Shown piece by piece: positions 35,952 to 45,745 of a DNA stretch of 64,000 nt. Every line of letters starts with the position of its first letter. Position 1 is the first letter of the stretch. The DNA is taken from positions 62,001 through 126,000 of the forward strand of contig NZ_SJJR01000006.1 of NCBI RefSeq assembly GCF_004331455.1. The letters run 5' to 3'. Source of the DNA: Micromonospora zingiberis (lineage in GTDB: Bacteria; Actinomycetota; Actinomycetes; Mycobacteriales; Micromonosporaceae). The translations under genes were made by a program, and so were the position numbers. Below the pieces are notes generated by a model. That model ran no database searches and was not told the DNA's origin. It saw only the letters and a program-made list of their open reading frames with translations.

Positions 35952-37130
35952 GTGGACCTGTACGAATACCAGGGGCGGGACCTGTTCGAGCGGCACGGCC
36001 TGCCCGTGCTCGCCGGCGGCGTCGCAACGACCCCGGAGGAGGCCCGCGCGATCGCCGAACGCCTCGGCGGCCGGGTGGTCGTCAAGGCACAGGTGAAGGT
36101 CGGCGGCCGAGGCAAGGCCGGCGGCGTCAAGCTGGCCGAGGGCGCGGAGGAGACGGTGGCCCGGGCCACCGACATCCTCGGCATGGACATCAAGGGTCAC
36201 ACGGTCCACAAGGTCATGATCACGGTGACCGCCGACGTGGCCGACGAGTACTACTTCTCGTACCTGCTCGACCGGGCGAACCGTACCTTCCTCTGCATCG
36301 CCAGCGTGGCCGGCGGTATGGACATCGAGCAGGTCGCCGCCGAGACCCCGGAAAAGGTGGTCAAGGCCCCGATCGACGCGGTCAAGGGCGTCGACGAGGC
36401 CAAGGCGCGGGAGATCGTCTCCGCCGCCGGCTTCCCGGCCGAGGTCGCCGACCAGGTCGTCGAGATCGCGGTCGGCCTGTGGCAGGCGTTCATCGCCGAG
36501 GACGCCACCCTGGTCGAGGTGAACCCGCTGGCCAAGACCAAGGACGGCAAGCTGCTGCTGCTGGACGCCAAGATCTCGCTGGACGAGAACGCGGGCTTCC
36601 GGCACCCGGACCACGAGGCCCTGGTCGACCAGGCCACGGTGGACCCGCTGGAGCAGGCCGCCAAGGAGAAGGACCTCAACTACGTCAAGCTCGACGGCGA
36701 GGTCGGCATCATCGGCAACGGCGCGGGCCTGGTCATGTCCACGCTCGACGTGGTCGCCTACGCGGGTGAGCGGCACGGCAACGTCAAGCCGGCCAACTTC
36801 CTCGACATCGGCGGCGGCGCGAGCGCCGCGGTGATGGCCAACGGCCTGGAGATCGTGCTCTCCGACCCCTCGGTCAAGAGCGTCTTCGTCAACGTCTTCG
36901 GCGGCATCACCGCCTGCGACGCGGTCGCCAACGGCATCGTCCAGGCGCTGGACCTGCTCAAGCAGCGCGGCGAAGAGGTCACCAAGCCGCTCGTCGTCCG
37001 GCTGGACGGCAACAACGCCGAGGCCGGTCGGGCGATCCTCGACGGCGCGAACAACCCGCTGATCGAGCGGGTCGACACCATGGACGGCGCGGCCGAGCGG
37101 GCCGCCGAGCTGGCGGCTGCGGGGGTCTGA
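35952..37130 (+). CDS. sucC: Succinyl-CoA synthetase, beta subunit
   Basis: 392 residues. An N-terminal ATP-grasp domain begins [19 protein letters not shown], with [20 protein letters not shown] for nucleotide binding. The C-terminal CoA-ligase domain has [10 protein letters not shown] and [19 protein letters not shown]. It interconverts succinyl-CoA and succinate with ADP or GDP in the TCA cycle, in complex with SucD. The GTG at 35952 is the family start; the ribosome-binding site is poor (GGGACG). sucD follows after three bases. Confidence 0.97.
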   Translation: MDLYEYQGRDLFERHGLPVLAGGVATTPEEARAIAERLGGRVVVKAQVKVGGRGKAGGVKLAEGAEETVARATDILGMDIKGHTVHKVMITVTADVADEYYFSYLLDRANRTFLCIASVAGGMDIEQVAAETPEKVVKAPIDAVKGVDEAKAREIVSAAGFPAEVADQVVEIAVGLWQAFIAEDATLVEVNPLAKTKDGKLLLLDAKISLDENAGFRHPDHEALVDQATVDPLEQAAKEKDLNYVKLDGEVGIIGNGAGLVMSTLDVVAYAGERHGNVKPANFLDIGGGASAAVMANGLEIVLSDPSVKSVFVNVFGGITACDAVANGIVQALDLLKQRGEEVTKPLVVRLDGNNAEAGRAILDGANNPLIERVDTMDGAAERAAELAAAGV

Positions 37131-37133
37131 ATC

Positions 37134-38021
37134 ATGGCAATCTGGCTGACCAAGGACTCGAAGGTCATCGTCCAGGGGATGACCGGTTCCGAGGGTTCCA
37201 AGCACACCCGGCGGATGCTTGCCGCCGGCACCAACGTCGTCGGTGGCGTGAACCCGCGCAAGGCGGGCACCACCGTCGACTTCGACGGCGCCGAGCTGCC
37301 GGTCTTCGCCAACGTGGCCGACGCGATGAAGAACACCGGTGCCGACGTCACCGTCATCTTCGTACCGCCGCAGTTCACCAAGGGCGCGGTCATCGAGGCG
37401 ATCGACGCCGAGATCCCGCTGGCCGTGGTGATCACCGAGGGCGTACCGGTGCACGACACCGCGGCCTTCTGGGCGTACAACGTGGCCAAGGGTGAGCGGA
37501 CCCGGATCGTCGGGCCGAACTGCCCCGGCATCGCCTCGCCGGGCGCCTCCAACGCCGGCATCATCCCGGCCGACATCACCGGCACCGGCCGGATCGGCCT
37601 GGTCAGCAAGAGCGGCACGCTGACCTACCAGATGATGTACGAGCTGCGCGACATCGGCTTCTCGACCTGCGTCGGCATCGGCGGCGACCCGATCATCGGT
37701 ACCACGCACATCGACGCGCTGGCCGCGTTCGAGGCGGACCCGGACACCGACGCCATCGTGATGATCGGTGAGATCGGTGGCGACGCCGAGGAGCGGGCGG
37801 CCGAGTTCATCAAGGCCAACGTCACCAAGCCGGTGGTCGGCTACATCGCCGGCTTCACCGCGCCGCCCGGCAAGACCATGGGCCACGCCGGTGCGATCAT
37901 CTCCGGCTCGGCCGGCACGGCCGACGCCAAGAAGGCCGCGCTGGAAGCGGTCGGCGTCAAGGTCGGCAAGACGCCGACCGAGACCGCCAAGCTGATGCGG
38001 GAGATCATGTCCGGCCGCTGA
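37134..38021 (+). CDS. sucD: Succinyl-CoA synthetase, alpha subunit
   Basis: 295 residues. An N-terminal CoA-binding Rossmann domain ([19 protein letters not shown]) and a ligase domain with the phosphorylated His251 in [22 protein letters not shown] marks the succinyl-CoA site. It works with SucC, encoded three bases upstream, so the pair is one transcript. Length is normal. Confidence 0.97.
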   Translation: MAIWLTKDSKVIVQGMTGSEGSKHTRRMLAAGTNVVGGVNPRKAGTTVDFDGAELPVFANVADAMKNTGADVTVIFVPPQFTKGAVIEAIDAEIPLAVVITEGVPVHDTAAFWAYNVAKGERTRIVGPNCPGIASPGASNAGIIPADITGTGRIGLVSKSGTLTYQMMYELRDIGFSTCVGIGGDPIIGTTHIDALAAFEADPDTDAIVMIGEIGGDAEERAAEFIKANVTKPVVGYIAGFTAPPGKTMGHAGAIISGSAGTADAKKAALEAVGVKVGKTPTETAKLMREIMSGR

Positions 38022-38042
38022 CCGGACCGCTCACCCGCGCGC

Positions 38043-38068
38043 AGGGGCCGACCGCGAGGTCGGCCCCT
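38043..38068. terminator. Terminator of sucCD, shared with the convergent gene
   Basis: Perfect 11-bp stem AGGGGCCGACC/GGTCGGCCCCT with a GCGA loop. Its right edge touches the stop codon of the minus-strand gene at 38068. Confidence 0.7.
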
Positions 38069-38328
38069 CAGCGGTTCCAGTACGGGTAGTTCCCGGTGCC
38101 CCGCAGGATCAGGCTGACCACGATGTTGAGCACGCCGAGCCCGATGGCCACGTAGCCGAGCACCGGGGACTTGCGGTAGCGCCGCGCGTCGCGGATCGAC
38201 AACCAGCCGAAGACGATGCCGAGGATGCCGCAACAGAGCAGGCCGGTCACGATGCCCAGCACGCCCCAGAGCGTGGTGCGGTCCCGGCCGGCGGGCGGTG
38301 GCGGGGGCGGTGGATACGGAGTGTTCAC
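38068..38328 (-). CDS. DUF4190-like small membrane protein
   Basis: 86 residues: Pro-rich start (NTPYPPPPPPPAG), then two hydrophobic segments (LWGVLGIVTGLLCCGILGIV and VLGYVAIGLGVLNIVVSLIL) joined by a basic loop. The start is GTG at 38328, following GGAGG with six-base spacing; the frame extending to 38472 is not needed. The topology resembles DUF4190 proteins, like the gene at 39880. Function unknown. Confidence 0.72.
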   Translation of the reverse strand: MNTPYPPPPPPPAGRDRTTLWGVLGIVTGLLCCGILGIVFGWLSIRDARRYRKSPVLGYVAIGLGVLNIVVSLILRGTGNYPYWNR

Positions 38329-38487
38329 GGCTTTCCTCCGGACGTCAGCTGCCGCCACGTGGATCGCGGCTCCCTGTGCCGAGGCTAGAGGAGGACCCGC
38401 GGCGTCACACGCAATCAGGCCAACTAGATGCCCTGGTGGTGTGGTGTCGGACAGCCGACGGTGGCGCGGCATGCCAGAGTAGAAGCA

Positions 38488-39780
38488 ATGTCATTTGTCA
38501 CCCCTGACCAGCCCCGGCGCGCCACCGACGCCCGTGAGGCCGGCGCCCGGCCCCCCGGCCGTGCCGGTCCACCGCGTCGGGTGCCGCTGCCTCGCGCCGA
38601 GCCCGCCGGCCGCAGCCACGCTCCGCTGGTGGTCGCCGCCCTGGTGGCCGCCGGTGGTGCCGCGCTCACCTCCTGGCTGCCGGTGGCGCTCGTGCTCTGG
38701 TTGTTCCAGCTCAGCGAGGGTGCCGCCAGCCTGCTCGGTGCCGTGCGCGCCGGGACGGCCGGCTGGCTGCTCGGGCACGGGGTGCCGCTGGACACCGCCA
38801 CCGGGCCGTTGGGTCTGGCGCCGCTCGCGGTGACCGCCCTGGCGGTGTGGCGGTTGTCCCGGGCGGGGGTGCACGTCACCCGTGCGATCGGGGCGCGCGG
38901 CAGCCGGTCGGCGGGCCGTACGCTCGCCGCCGCGGCGGCGGTCGGCTTGGCGTACGCCCTGTTGGGTGTGCTCGGCGCGCTGCTGGTCGGGACCGGCGGG
39001 CTCGGCGTGTCGGTGGTGCGGGCCGGGCTCACCCTCGCCGTCCTCGGTGGGCTGGCCGCTGGTGTCGGCGCGGCCCGCACCAGCGGAGTGTCCGAACTGC
39101 TTGCCACCCGGACGCCGAAGCCGCTGCGGGCGGGCGCGCAGGCGGGACTGGTGGCCGGGCTGGTGCTGCTCGGCGCGGGTGCGGCGGTGGCGGGACTGGC
39201 CGTGGCGACCGGCGGCGGTGACGCGGCCGACCTGATCGGTGCCTACCGCACCGGCGTGGCCGGTCAGGCCGGCATCACCCTGGTGAGCCTGGCCTACGCG
39301 CCCAACGCCACCATCTGGTCGACCAGCTACCTGCTCGGCCCCGGCTTCGCCGTGGGCACCGACACGGCGGTTCGCACCAGCGAGGTCGCCGTCGGCGCGT
39401 TGCCGGCCCTGCCGTTGTTCGCCGGCCTTCCGGGTGGACCGGTCGACGGCTTCTGGTCGGCCCTGATCCTGGCGTTGCCGGCCCTGGTGGGGATGGCCGT
39501 TGGCGGGCTGCTCGCCCGCCGAATGCTCCGCACGACCACCGCCGGACGGGCGCCGCTGAGCTGGGGGGCGTTGCTGTTCCCGGCCGTGCTCGCCGGGCCG
39601 GTGGCGGGCCTGCTGATGGGCGCGGTCGCGGAGGCGTCGGGTGGACCGCTCGGCGCGGGCCGGCTGGCCGAACTCGGCCCGGTCGGTTGGCAGGTGGCGC
39701 TCGCCGCGACCGTGGTCATCGGCGCCGGTGCGCTGCTCGGTGCCGCCGCCACCCGCTGGCTGACCCGGTTCGCCTCCTGA
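38488..39780 (+). CDS. DUF6350 family polytopic membrane protein
   Basis: 430 residues: a basic, Pro/Arg-rich N-terminus of about 45 residues, then about ten hydrophobic segments. The motif SLAYAPNATIWSTSYLLGPGFAVGT is characteristic of DUF6350 proteins, found next to purN and sucD in actinobacteria. The start is ATG at 38488; CAGAGT seven bases upstream may be a -10 for a leaderless mRNA. The function is not established. Confidence 0.82.
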   Translation: MSFVTPDQPRRATDAREAGARPPGRAGPPRRVPLPRAEPAGRSHAPLVVAALVAAGGAALTSWLPVALVLWLFQLSEGAASLLGAVRAGTAGWLLGHGVPLDTATGPLGLAPLAVTALAVWRLSRAGVHVTRAIGARGSRSAGRTLAAAAAVGLAYALLGVLGALLVGTGGLGVSVVRAGLTLAVLGGLAAGVGAARTSGVSELLATRTPKPLRAGAQAGLVAGLVLLGAGAAVAGLAVATGGGDAADLIGAYRTGVAGQAGITLVSLAYAPNATIWSTSYLLGPGFAVGTDTAVRTSEVAVGALPALPLFAGLPGGPVDGFWSALILALPALVGMAVGGLLARRMLRTTTAGRAPLSWGALLFPAVLAGPVAGLLMGAVAEASGGPLGAGRLAELGPVGWQVALAATVVIGAGALLGAAATRWLTRFAS

Positions 39781-39834
39781 ACGACGGCGTCGCCTCCGGG
39801 TAGGACCGCTACTCGGGGAGGCGGTGGAGACGGT

Positions 39835-39868
39835 CGAGGGGCGTCCCGACGTACCGGAACGCCCCTCG
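39835..39868. terminator. Terminator between DUF6350 and DUF4190 genes
   Basis: Perfect 10-bp stem CGAGGGGCGT/ACGCCCCTCG with a 14-nt loop between convergent genes. Confidence 0.65.
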
Positions 39869-39879
39869 ATCCAGCTTTG

Positions 39880-40572
39880 TCACGGCTGCATGGGCAGGTT
39901 GAAGTTCACCACCAGCAGCACGACCTGGAGCAGGCCCAGCAGCGCCCCGACCGCACCGCAGATCAGGCCGGCGAGCGCCTGTCCCGAGTTGCCGGCCAGA
40001 CCCTGGTCCGCCTTCTGCTTGCCGAGCCAGCCGGTGATCACCGCGGCCACGCCCAGCGGAATGCCGAGGTAGCAGCAGGACAACGGAATCGACGCGATGC
40101 CGAGGATCATCGACAACAGGCCGAGGGTGTTCTGTTGTCCCCCCGGACCGGCGAAGCCGGCCTGCGGGTACATCGGCGGGCCACCGTACGGCTGTTGCGA
40201 TGCGTACGGGTCGCCGTAGGGCTGGCCGTACGGCTGGCCCGTCGGTGGCTGCCCGTAAGCCGGCTGCCCGTAGGCCGGTGGCTGCCCGTAGGCCGGGGGC
40301 TGGCCGGCGGGCGGTGGCGCGTACGGGTCGTACGGTGCGGGAGAGGCCGGCGGCTGGCCGTACGGCTGCTGACCGTACGGATCCGCCGGTGGCGGGTTCG
40401 CCTCGGCCGGCGGCGCGTACGGATCCGCTGGCGGGGCGTACGGGTTCGCCGGCGGCGGGGCGTACGGGTTGGCCGGCGGTGGAGCGTACGGATTGGCTGG
40501 CGGCGACGAGGTCGGGTCCCCGTACGGCGGTTGCTGGCCGTACGGGTCCTGACCGGGGTTACCGGGCTGCAT
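39880..40572 (-). CDS. DUF4190 domain protein with Pro/Tyr/Gln-rich repeats
   Basis: 230 residues. The first 140 are low complexity: ANPYAPPP repeats, then PYGQPP-type repeats. The rest has two or three hydrophobic segments ([55 protein letters not shown]), as in DUF4190. It begins seven bases after the CD225-like gene and is co-transcribed with it. The repeat region is probably disordered and cytosolic. Function unknown. Confidence 0.78.
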   Translation of the reverse strand: MQPGNPGQDPYGQQPPYGDPTSSPPANPYAPPPANPYAPPPANPYAPPADPYAPPAEANPPPADPYGQQPYGQPPASPAPYDPYAPPPAGQPPAYGQPPAYGQPAYGQPPTGQPYGQPYGDPYASQQPYGGPPMYPQAGFAGPGGQQNTLGLLSMILGIASIPLSCCYLGIPLGVAAVITGWLGKQKADQGLAGNSGQALAGLICGAVGALLGLLQVVLLVVNFNLPMQP

Positions 40573-40578
40573 CCGGGC

Positions 40579-40878
40579 TCAGTAGCTCATCGCGTTGCCG
40601 CCGCTGATCGCGCCGAGCATGCCGCCACCAACGCAGCACAGCAGGACGATCGCGATCCAGGCGATGCCGACGATCAGGGCCCACTTCGACCACTTCTTCG
40701 ACTCGGTCGCCGCGGCCTGCGCACCGGCGAAGTCGCCCTGCTGGAGCAGCGGGTTGACCTTCGAGGCGTTGATGATCGCGGGGATGGCCAGCGGCCAGAA
40801 GAGGAAGATCGCGACGATCGACATTGTCATGTTGTTGTCGATCTGCTGGGGCGGCTGGGAGGGGTATTCGGGCTGCAT
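40579..40878 (-). CDS. CD225/dispanin family membrane protein
   Basis: 99 residues: Pro/Gln-rich start, a hydrophobic helix (MTMSIVAIFLFWPLAIPAII), then the conserved intracellular loop NASKVNPLLQQGDFAGAQAAATESKKW, only part of which need be quoted (ASKVNPLLQQGD), and a second helix (ALIVGIAWIAIVLLCCVGG). This topology is that of CD225 (IFITM-like) proteins. The start is ATG at 40878, with GGAG upstream. Bacterial members lack a defined role; membrane organisation is plausible. Confidence 0.82.
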   Translation of the reverse strand: MQPEYPSQPPQQIDNNMTMSIVAIFLFWPLAIPAIINASKVNPLLQQGDFAGAQAAATESKKWSKWALIVGIAWIAIVLLCCVGGGMLGAISGGNAMSY

Positions 40879-41025
40879 CTTGAGTGCTCCTCAGTTCGCT
40901 TTCGCTGATGGGTGCGGGCCGGATGTGCGCCGGTCCGAGCGACCGGCAGCGTACCTGGTCCGCGCGAATTCGGCAGTCGCCGAGCCGCGTGGCGCCCAGC
41001 GTCTGGGCAGCGGTCGACCGCCGGA

Positions 41026-41031
41026 TAGGGT
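41026..41031 (+). promoter_or_regulatory. -10 element of purNH (leaderless type)
   Basis: TAGGGT ends six bases before the purN GTG. No purine operator or riboswitch is visible. Confidence 0.45.
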
Positions 41032-41037
41032 GAGCCG

Positions 41038-41649
41038 GTGACCGAGCCCGCCCGCATCGTCGTCCTCGTCTCCGGCTCCGGGAGCAACCTGCAAGCCCTG
41101 CTGGACGCGACCGCCGACCAGGCGTACGGGGCACGGGTGGTCGCCGTGGGCGCGGACCGCGACGGCATCGCCGGGCTGGACCGGGCCGCTGCGGCGGGCG
41201 TACCCACCTTCGTGGAGCGGGTCAAGGACCATCCGACGCGGGACCAGTGGGACGCCGCGCTCACCGCTCGGGTCGCCGAGCACCGACCCGACCTGGTCAT
41301 CTCGGCCGGGTTCCTGAAGCTGGTCGGCCCACGTTTCCTCGCGGCCTTCGGCGACCGGTACCTCAACACGCACAACACCCTGCTGCCGGCGTTCCCCGGC
41401 ATCCACGGCCCGCGTGACGCCCTCGCCTACGGCGTGAAGGTCACCGGAGCGACCCTCTTCTTCGTCGACGCCGGGATGGACACCGGCCCGATCGTCGCGC
41501 AGGTGGCGGTGCCGGTACGCGACGACGACGACGTCGACACGCTCACCGAGCGCATCAAGGAAGCCGAGCGGCAGCAACTCGTCGAGCAGGTGGGCCGACT
41601 GGTCCGCGAAGGCTGGACGATCACCGGACGAAAGGTCACAGTTCCGTGA
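41038..41649 (+). CDS. purN: Phosphoribosylglycinamide formyltransferase
   Basis: 203 residues. It transfers the formyl group of 10-formyl-THF to GAR in purine synthesis. [16 protein letters not shown] is the phosphate-binding start. Catalytic Asn, His and Asp lie in [13 protein letters not shown] and DAGMDTGPI. It overlaps purH by four bases (GTGA), so the two enzymes using 10-formyl-THF are coupled; folD, which makes this cofactor, lies 10 kb downstream. Confidence 0.96.
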   Translation: MTEPARIVVLVSGSGSNLQALLDATADQAYGARVVAVGADRDGIAGLDRAAAAGVPTFVERVKDHPTRDQWDAALTARVAEHRPDLVISAGFLKLVGPRFLAAFGDRYLNTHNTLLPAFPGIHGPRDALAYGVKVTGATLFFVDAGMDTGPIVAQVAVPVRDDDDVDTLTERIKEAERQQLVEQVGRLVREGWTITGRKVTVP

Positions 41650-43217
41650 GTTCCACTGAGGATGGCCGCCGCCCGATCCGGCGGGCACTGGTCAGCGTCT
41701 ACGACAAGGCTGGCCTGGTCGAGTTGGCCCGGGCGCTGCACGCGGCCGGAGTGGAGATCGTCTCCACCGGCAGCACCGCGTCGACGATCGCCGGTGCCGG
41801 CGTGCCGGTGACCGGTGTGGAGCAGGTGACCGGCTTTCCGGAGATCCTCGACGGCCGGGTGAAGACCCTGCACCCGAAGATCCACGGCGGCCTCCTCGCC
41901 GACCTGCGCAAGGACGCCCACGCCGCCCAGCTCGACGAGCACGGCATCGCCGGCATCGACCTGCTGGTGTCCAACCTGTACCCGTTCCAGGCCACCGTCG
42001 CCTCCGGGGCGAGTCAGGACGAGTGCGTCGAGCAGATCGACATCGGCGGGCCGGCGATGGTGCGGGCCGCCGCGAAGAACCACGCCTCGGTGGCGGTGGT
42101 GACCGACCCGGCCGCGTACCCGCTGCTGCTGGCCGCGCTCGACGGCGGTGGCTTCACCCTGGACCAGCGCCGGGCGCTGGCCGCCCGCGCCTTCGCCGAC
42201 ATCGCCGAGTACGACGTGGCGGTCGCCGACTGGTTCGCCAGCACCCTGGCCCCGGCCGCCGACGGCTGGCCGCAGTTCGCCGGGCAGGCGCTGCGCCGGC
42301 AGGCGGTGCTGCGCTACGGCGAGAACCCGCACCAGGCCGCCGCCCTCTACGCCGACCCGGCCAGCCCGCCCGGCCTGGCCCAGGCCGAGCAGCTGCACGG
42401 CAAGGAGATGTCCTACAACAACTACGTCGACGCGGACGCCGCCTGGCGGGCCGCCAACGACTTCGCCGACCAGCCGGCGGTGGCGATCATCAAGCACGCC
42501 AACCCGTGCGGCATCGCGGTCGGCGCGGACGTGGCCGAGGCGCACCGCAAGGCGCACGCCTGCGACCCGGTCTCCGCGTTCGGCGGCGTCATCGCGGTGA
42601 ACCGTCCGGTCTCGGTGGACCTGGCCGGGCAGATCGCCGAGATCTTCACCGAGGTCGTGGTGGCGCCCGGCTACGAGCCCGGCGCGGCCGAGGTGCTCCA
42701 GGCCAAGAAGAACATCCGGTTGCTGCGGGCGCCGGAGTTCCGCCCGCTGCCGGCGGAGTGGCGGCAGGTCACCGGGGGCGTCCTGGTGCAGTTGCGGGAC
42801 GCCATCGACGCCGGCGGCGACGACCCGTCGAGCTGGCGGCTGGCCACCGGCGAAGCGGCCGACGAGACCACCCTGGCCGACCTGGTCTTCGCCTGGCGGG
42901 CGGTGCGCGCGGTGAAGAGCAACGCCATCCTGCTGGCCCGCGACGGCGCCACCGTCGGCGTCGGCATGGGCCAGGTCAACCGGGTCGACTCGGCCCGACT
43001 GGCGGTCAGCCGGGCCGGTGCCGACCGGGCCCGGGGCGCGGTGGCCGCCTCGGACGCGTTCTTCCCCTTCGCCGACGGCCCGCAGATCCTCCTCGATGCC
43101 GGCATCCAGGCGATCGTCCAGCCCGGCGGCTCGATCCGCGACGAGGAGGTGATCGCCGCCTGCAAGCAGGCCGGCGTCACCATGTACCTCACCGGCACCC
43201 GCCACTTCTTCCACTAG
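41646..43217 (+). CDS. purH: Bifunctional AICAR transformylase / IMP cyclohydrolase
   Basis: 523 residues. The N-terminal IMP cyclohydrolase domain has an MGS-like fold ([39 protein letters not shown]). The C-terminal AICAR formyltransferase has [13 protein letters not shown] and the catalytic KHANPCG, ending [10 protein letters not shown]. It performs the last two steps to IMP. The start is the GTG at 41646 inside the purN stop. Confidence 0.97.
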   Translation: MSSTEDGRRPIRRALVSVYDKAGLVELARALHAAGVEIVSTGSTASTIAGAGVPVTGVEQVTGFPEILDGRVKTLHPKIHGGLLADLRKDAHAAQLDEHGIAGIDLLVSNLYPFQATVASGASQDECVEQIDIGGPAMVRAAAKNHASVAVVTDPAAYPLLLAALDGGGFTLDQRRALAARAFADIAEYDVAVADWFASTLAPAADGWPQFAGQALRRQAVLRYGENPHQAAALYADPASPPGLAQAEQLHGKEMSYNNYVDADAAWRAANDFADQPAVAIIKHANPCGIAVGADVAEAHRKAHACDPVSAFGGVIAVNRPVSVDLAGQIAEIFTEVVVAPGYEPGAAEVLQAKKNIRLLRAPEFRPLPAEWRQVTGGVLVQLRDAIDAGGDDPSSWRLATGEAADETTLADLVFAWRAVRAVKSNAILLARDGATVGVGMGQVNRVDSARLAVSRAGADRARGAVAASDAFFPFADGPQILLDAGIQAIVQPGGSIRDEEVIAACKQAGVTMYLTGTRHFFH

Positions 43218-43227
43218 GCTGCTGTCT

Positions 43228-43283
43228 CGCGGATCTTGGTACGGAACGGGCTCTATGGAGGCCAATTCGCACCAAGATCCGCG
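43228..43283. repeat. Inverted repeat, GATC-ended family, copy 4, overlapping a coding end
   Basis: Perfect 13-bp arms CGCGGATCTTGGT (43228-43240) and ACCAAGATCCGCG (43271-43283), with a 30-nt loop. The right arm encodes the last residues (TADLG) of the GGDEF-EAL protein, and the loop contains its stop codon. It may also terminate purH. Confidence 0.7.
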
Positions 43284-45625
43284 GTCTGCTGGTGGGCCAG
43301 TAGACCGGAGACGCCGTCGGCGGTCATCGGCCGGGCCAGGTAGTAGCCCTGGCCACGGGTGTAACCGAGGTCGCGGAGCACGGCGACCTGCTCGGCGCTC
43401 TCGACGCCCTCGGCGACGGTCTCCAGGCCGAGCGCGTGAGCGAGTTGGATCACCGCGCGGGCCACCGCCTGCCGGGCGTCCGCCGCCGCGGCCTGGCCGT
43501 CGTCGATCTCGATGCCGTCGACGAAGGACTTGTCGAGCTTCACGATCGCGGCGGGGAAGGCCCGCAGCAGGCTCAGCGACGATTCGCCGGTGCCGAAGTC
43601 GTCGAGCGAGAGGCGGATCCCCATCCGGTCGAGTTCGACGAGGGTCCGGGAGACCTGCTGACCGCGGAGCACCGCCGACTCGGTCACCTCCAGCACCAGT
43701 TGCTCACAGGGGAGTCCGCTGTCGGCGAGCGCGGCCGTCACGTCGGCGACGAAGTCGGGGTCGTGCAGTTGCCGCGCGGAGACGTTCAGGCCCGCCTCGC
43801 GGAGTGCGTCCGGCCCGAACTCCAGTGACCACGCCGCCGCCTGGCGGCACGTCTCGCGCAGCACGAACCGGCCCAGCGGCACGATCAGGCCGGTCCGTTC
43901 GGCGGCGGGGATGAATTCGGCCGGGCCGACGACGCCCCGGGTCGGGTGGTGCCAGCGGACCAGCGCCTCGACCCCGACCAGCCGGTTGTCGTCGAGCCGC
44001 AGGATCGGCTGGTAGACGACCCGCAGCTCGTTGTCGTCCAGGGCCCGCCGCAGCTCGCCGCCGAGCTGCATGTGCGCCAGTACCGGCTCACCCATGCCGT
44101 CGACGTACCGGACGAAGCTCGCCTTACCGCGCTGTTTGGCCGTGTACATGGCGACGTCGGCGTCGCGCAGCACCGAGTCGACGGTGGCACCGGGTACGGC
44201 GTCGGCGATGCCGATGCTGGCCTGCACCAGGAGGCGGTGCTGGCTGATCGGCTGGTCGAGCGCGGCCAACAGCCGGCCGGCCAGTTCCTCGGGGTCGGTC
44301 TCCGCGCCGGCGAGCAGGACGGCGAACTCGTCACCGGCGACCCGTACCGGCAGGCCGTCGTCGCCGACCTCGGCGCGCAGCAGTTGGGCGACCGAGACGA
44401 GTAGCCGGTCACCGACGCCGTGGCCGAGCAGGTCGTTGACGGTCTTGAAGTCGTCCAGGTCGACCAGGAGCACCGACGCGGGTGTCGTCGCGGTGAGCGC
44501 GGAGGCGAGCCGGTCCCGGAAGAGCACCCGGTTGGCCAGCCCGGTCAGGCCGTCGTGGCTGACCTCGTACTGGAGGCGCTCCTCCTGGACGCGGGTGTTC
44601 CGCAGCAGTCGGGCGTTCTCCCGGTAGGCGATGAACTGCCGGGCGCTGACCAGCGCGGTCACCACCACGGCGGCGATCAGGACCACCCGGACCGGCCAGT
44701 TCAGCGGGGCACCGAACGCCACCGCCAGCAGCGGCACGTCGACCGCCACCACGGCCAGGTACGGCAGGAGCATGCCGTTGCGGGGCCGACCGCGCCGGGT
44801 CCCGAGCTCGGCCCGCCACTGCGCCCTGACGCCGAGCGTGAAGAGCACCGGGGTCAGTGGCATCACGATCGCCTGGGCGGGGATGGCGGCGACGTACCCG
44901 TACCGGACCGCGAGTACGGCGACGAGCCCGGCGGTGACGCCGCCGCTGGCCGCGACGAGTCGTAGCGCGACGCGGTCCACCGGGCCGCCCGCGACGAAGG
45001 ACACCTTGGTCGCGGCGCCGACCGCGACCAGGAACGCGAGCCCGACCAGTGCCATCGCCTGCGGGCTCCACGGCTCGTCGGCGGCCAGCATCGGGGCCAG
45101 CCCGACGTAACAGAGCAGCGCCGCGCAGCCGAGGAACGCGATCATGCGGTCGAGCAGGATGCGCCACCGCTCGACCCCGCCGGCCTCGACGACCGGCACC
45201 CGGGCCACCGCCCAGATGGCGACGACGAAACCGATCGCCACGCAGGCCGCGGCCGGCAACGGCATGCTTCGCGTACGGGTCTCGGCGGCGTGCGTCAACA
45301 TGTCCAGCGCCAGCCAGCCGTACCCGATGGTGATGGCGACCGCGGCGACGAGAAGCGCACGCCAGAAGCGTCGGGTGACCGGGGCGAGGTCGGCGCGGCG
45401 GAGCAGATCGACGACGGACGCGGCGGCGAACACCCCGCCGACGGGTACGAAGGTGTACGCGAGCGCCTCGGTGCCGGCGCCGACCGTGAAGTTCGCGGCG
45501 CACCAGGCGGCACCGAGGGCGGCGACCGCGACAGTGGTCCACACGTACCGTGGAGTGATCTGGCGGTCCCTCGCGGCGACCTCGACCGTGGGGTCCGTCG
45601 TTGGCAGAAGCGCCACCTGCGTCAC
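43253..45625 (-). CDS. Membrane GGDEF-EAL protein (cyclic di-GMP turnover)
   Basis: 790 residues from GTG 45625; an ATG at 45661 would add 12. About ten membrane segments form an N-terminal sensor region. The GGDEF domain has the site sequence RVAGDEFAVLL, so the first Gly of GGDEF is Ala. The EAL domain has VGVEALVRWHHP, LNVSARQL, EVTESA, DDFGTGESSL and KLDKSFV, all consistent with an active phosphodiesterase. The GTG 45625 is preferred because TAGGGT lies seven bases upstream, implying a leaderless mRNA. The last codons lie in an inverted repeat. Confidence 0.9.
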   Translation of the reverse strand: MTQVALLPTTDPTVEVAARDRQITPRYVWTTVAVAALGAAWCAANFTVGAGTEALAYTFVPVGGVFAAASVVDLLRRADLAPVTRRFWRALLVAAVAITIGYGWLALDMLTHAAETRTRSMPLPAAACVAIGFVVAIWAVARVPVVEAGGVERWRILLDRMIAFLGCAALLCYVGLAPMLAADEPWSPQAMALVGLAFLVAVGAATKVSFVAGGPVDRVALRLVAASGGVTAGLVAVLAVRYGYVAAIPAQAIVMPLTPVLFTLGVRAQWRAELGTRRGRPRNGMLLPYLAVVAVDVPLLAVAFGAPLNWPVRVVLIAAVVVTALVSARQFIAYRENARLLRNTRVQEERLQYEVSHDGLTGLANRVLFRDRLASALTATTPASVLLVDLDDFKTVNDLLGHGVGDRLLVSVAQLLRAEVGDDGLPVRVAGDEFAVLLAGAETDPEELAGRLLAALDQPISQHRLLVQASIGIADAVPGATVDSVLRDADVAMYTAKQRGKASFVRYVDGMGEPVLAHMQLGGELRRALDDNELRVVYQPILRLDDNRLVGVEALVRWHHPTRGVVGPAEFIPAAERTGLIVPLGRFVLRETCRQAAAWSLEFGPDALREAGLNVSARQLHDPDFVADVTAALADSGLPCEQLVLEVTESAVLRGQQVSRTLVELDRMGIRLSLDDFGTGESSLSLLRAFPAAIVKLDKSFVDGIEIDDGQAAAADARQAVARAVIQLAHALGLETVAEGVESAEQVAVLRDLGYTRGQGYYLARPMTADGVSGLLAHQQTADLGANWPP

Positions 45626-45632
45626 GGCTCTG

Positions 45633-45638
45633 ACCCTA
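45633..45638 (-). promoter_or_regulatory. -10 element of the GGDEF-EAL gene
   Basis: On the minus strand TAGGGT, seven bases before the GTG at 45625. The same hexamer and spacing occur before purN. Confidence 0.4.
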
Positions 45639-45745
45639 GTCAGTTCGTGGGAGCGCGCCATCCGTCGACAGGAGCTTGTTCCACAAGGGATCGGCGCGCT
45701 GCCGCTGCCCGCCCCGTACCGCGCGACCGAGGACGGAGCCGGTCC

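Noticed and set aside
40190..40560. Short repeats resembling a CRISPR array
   Set aside because: They are in-frame codon repeats for ANPYAPPP and PYGQPP in a coding sequence, without spacers.
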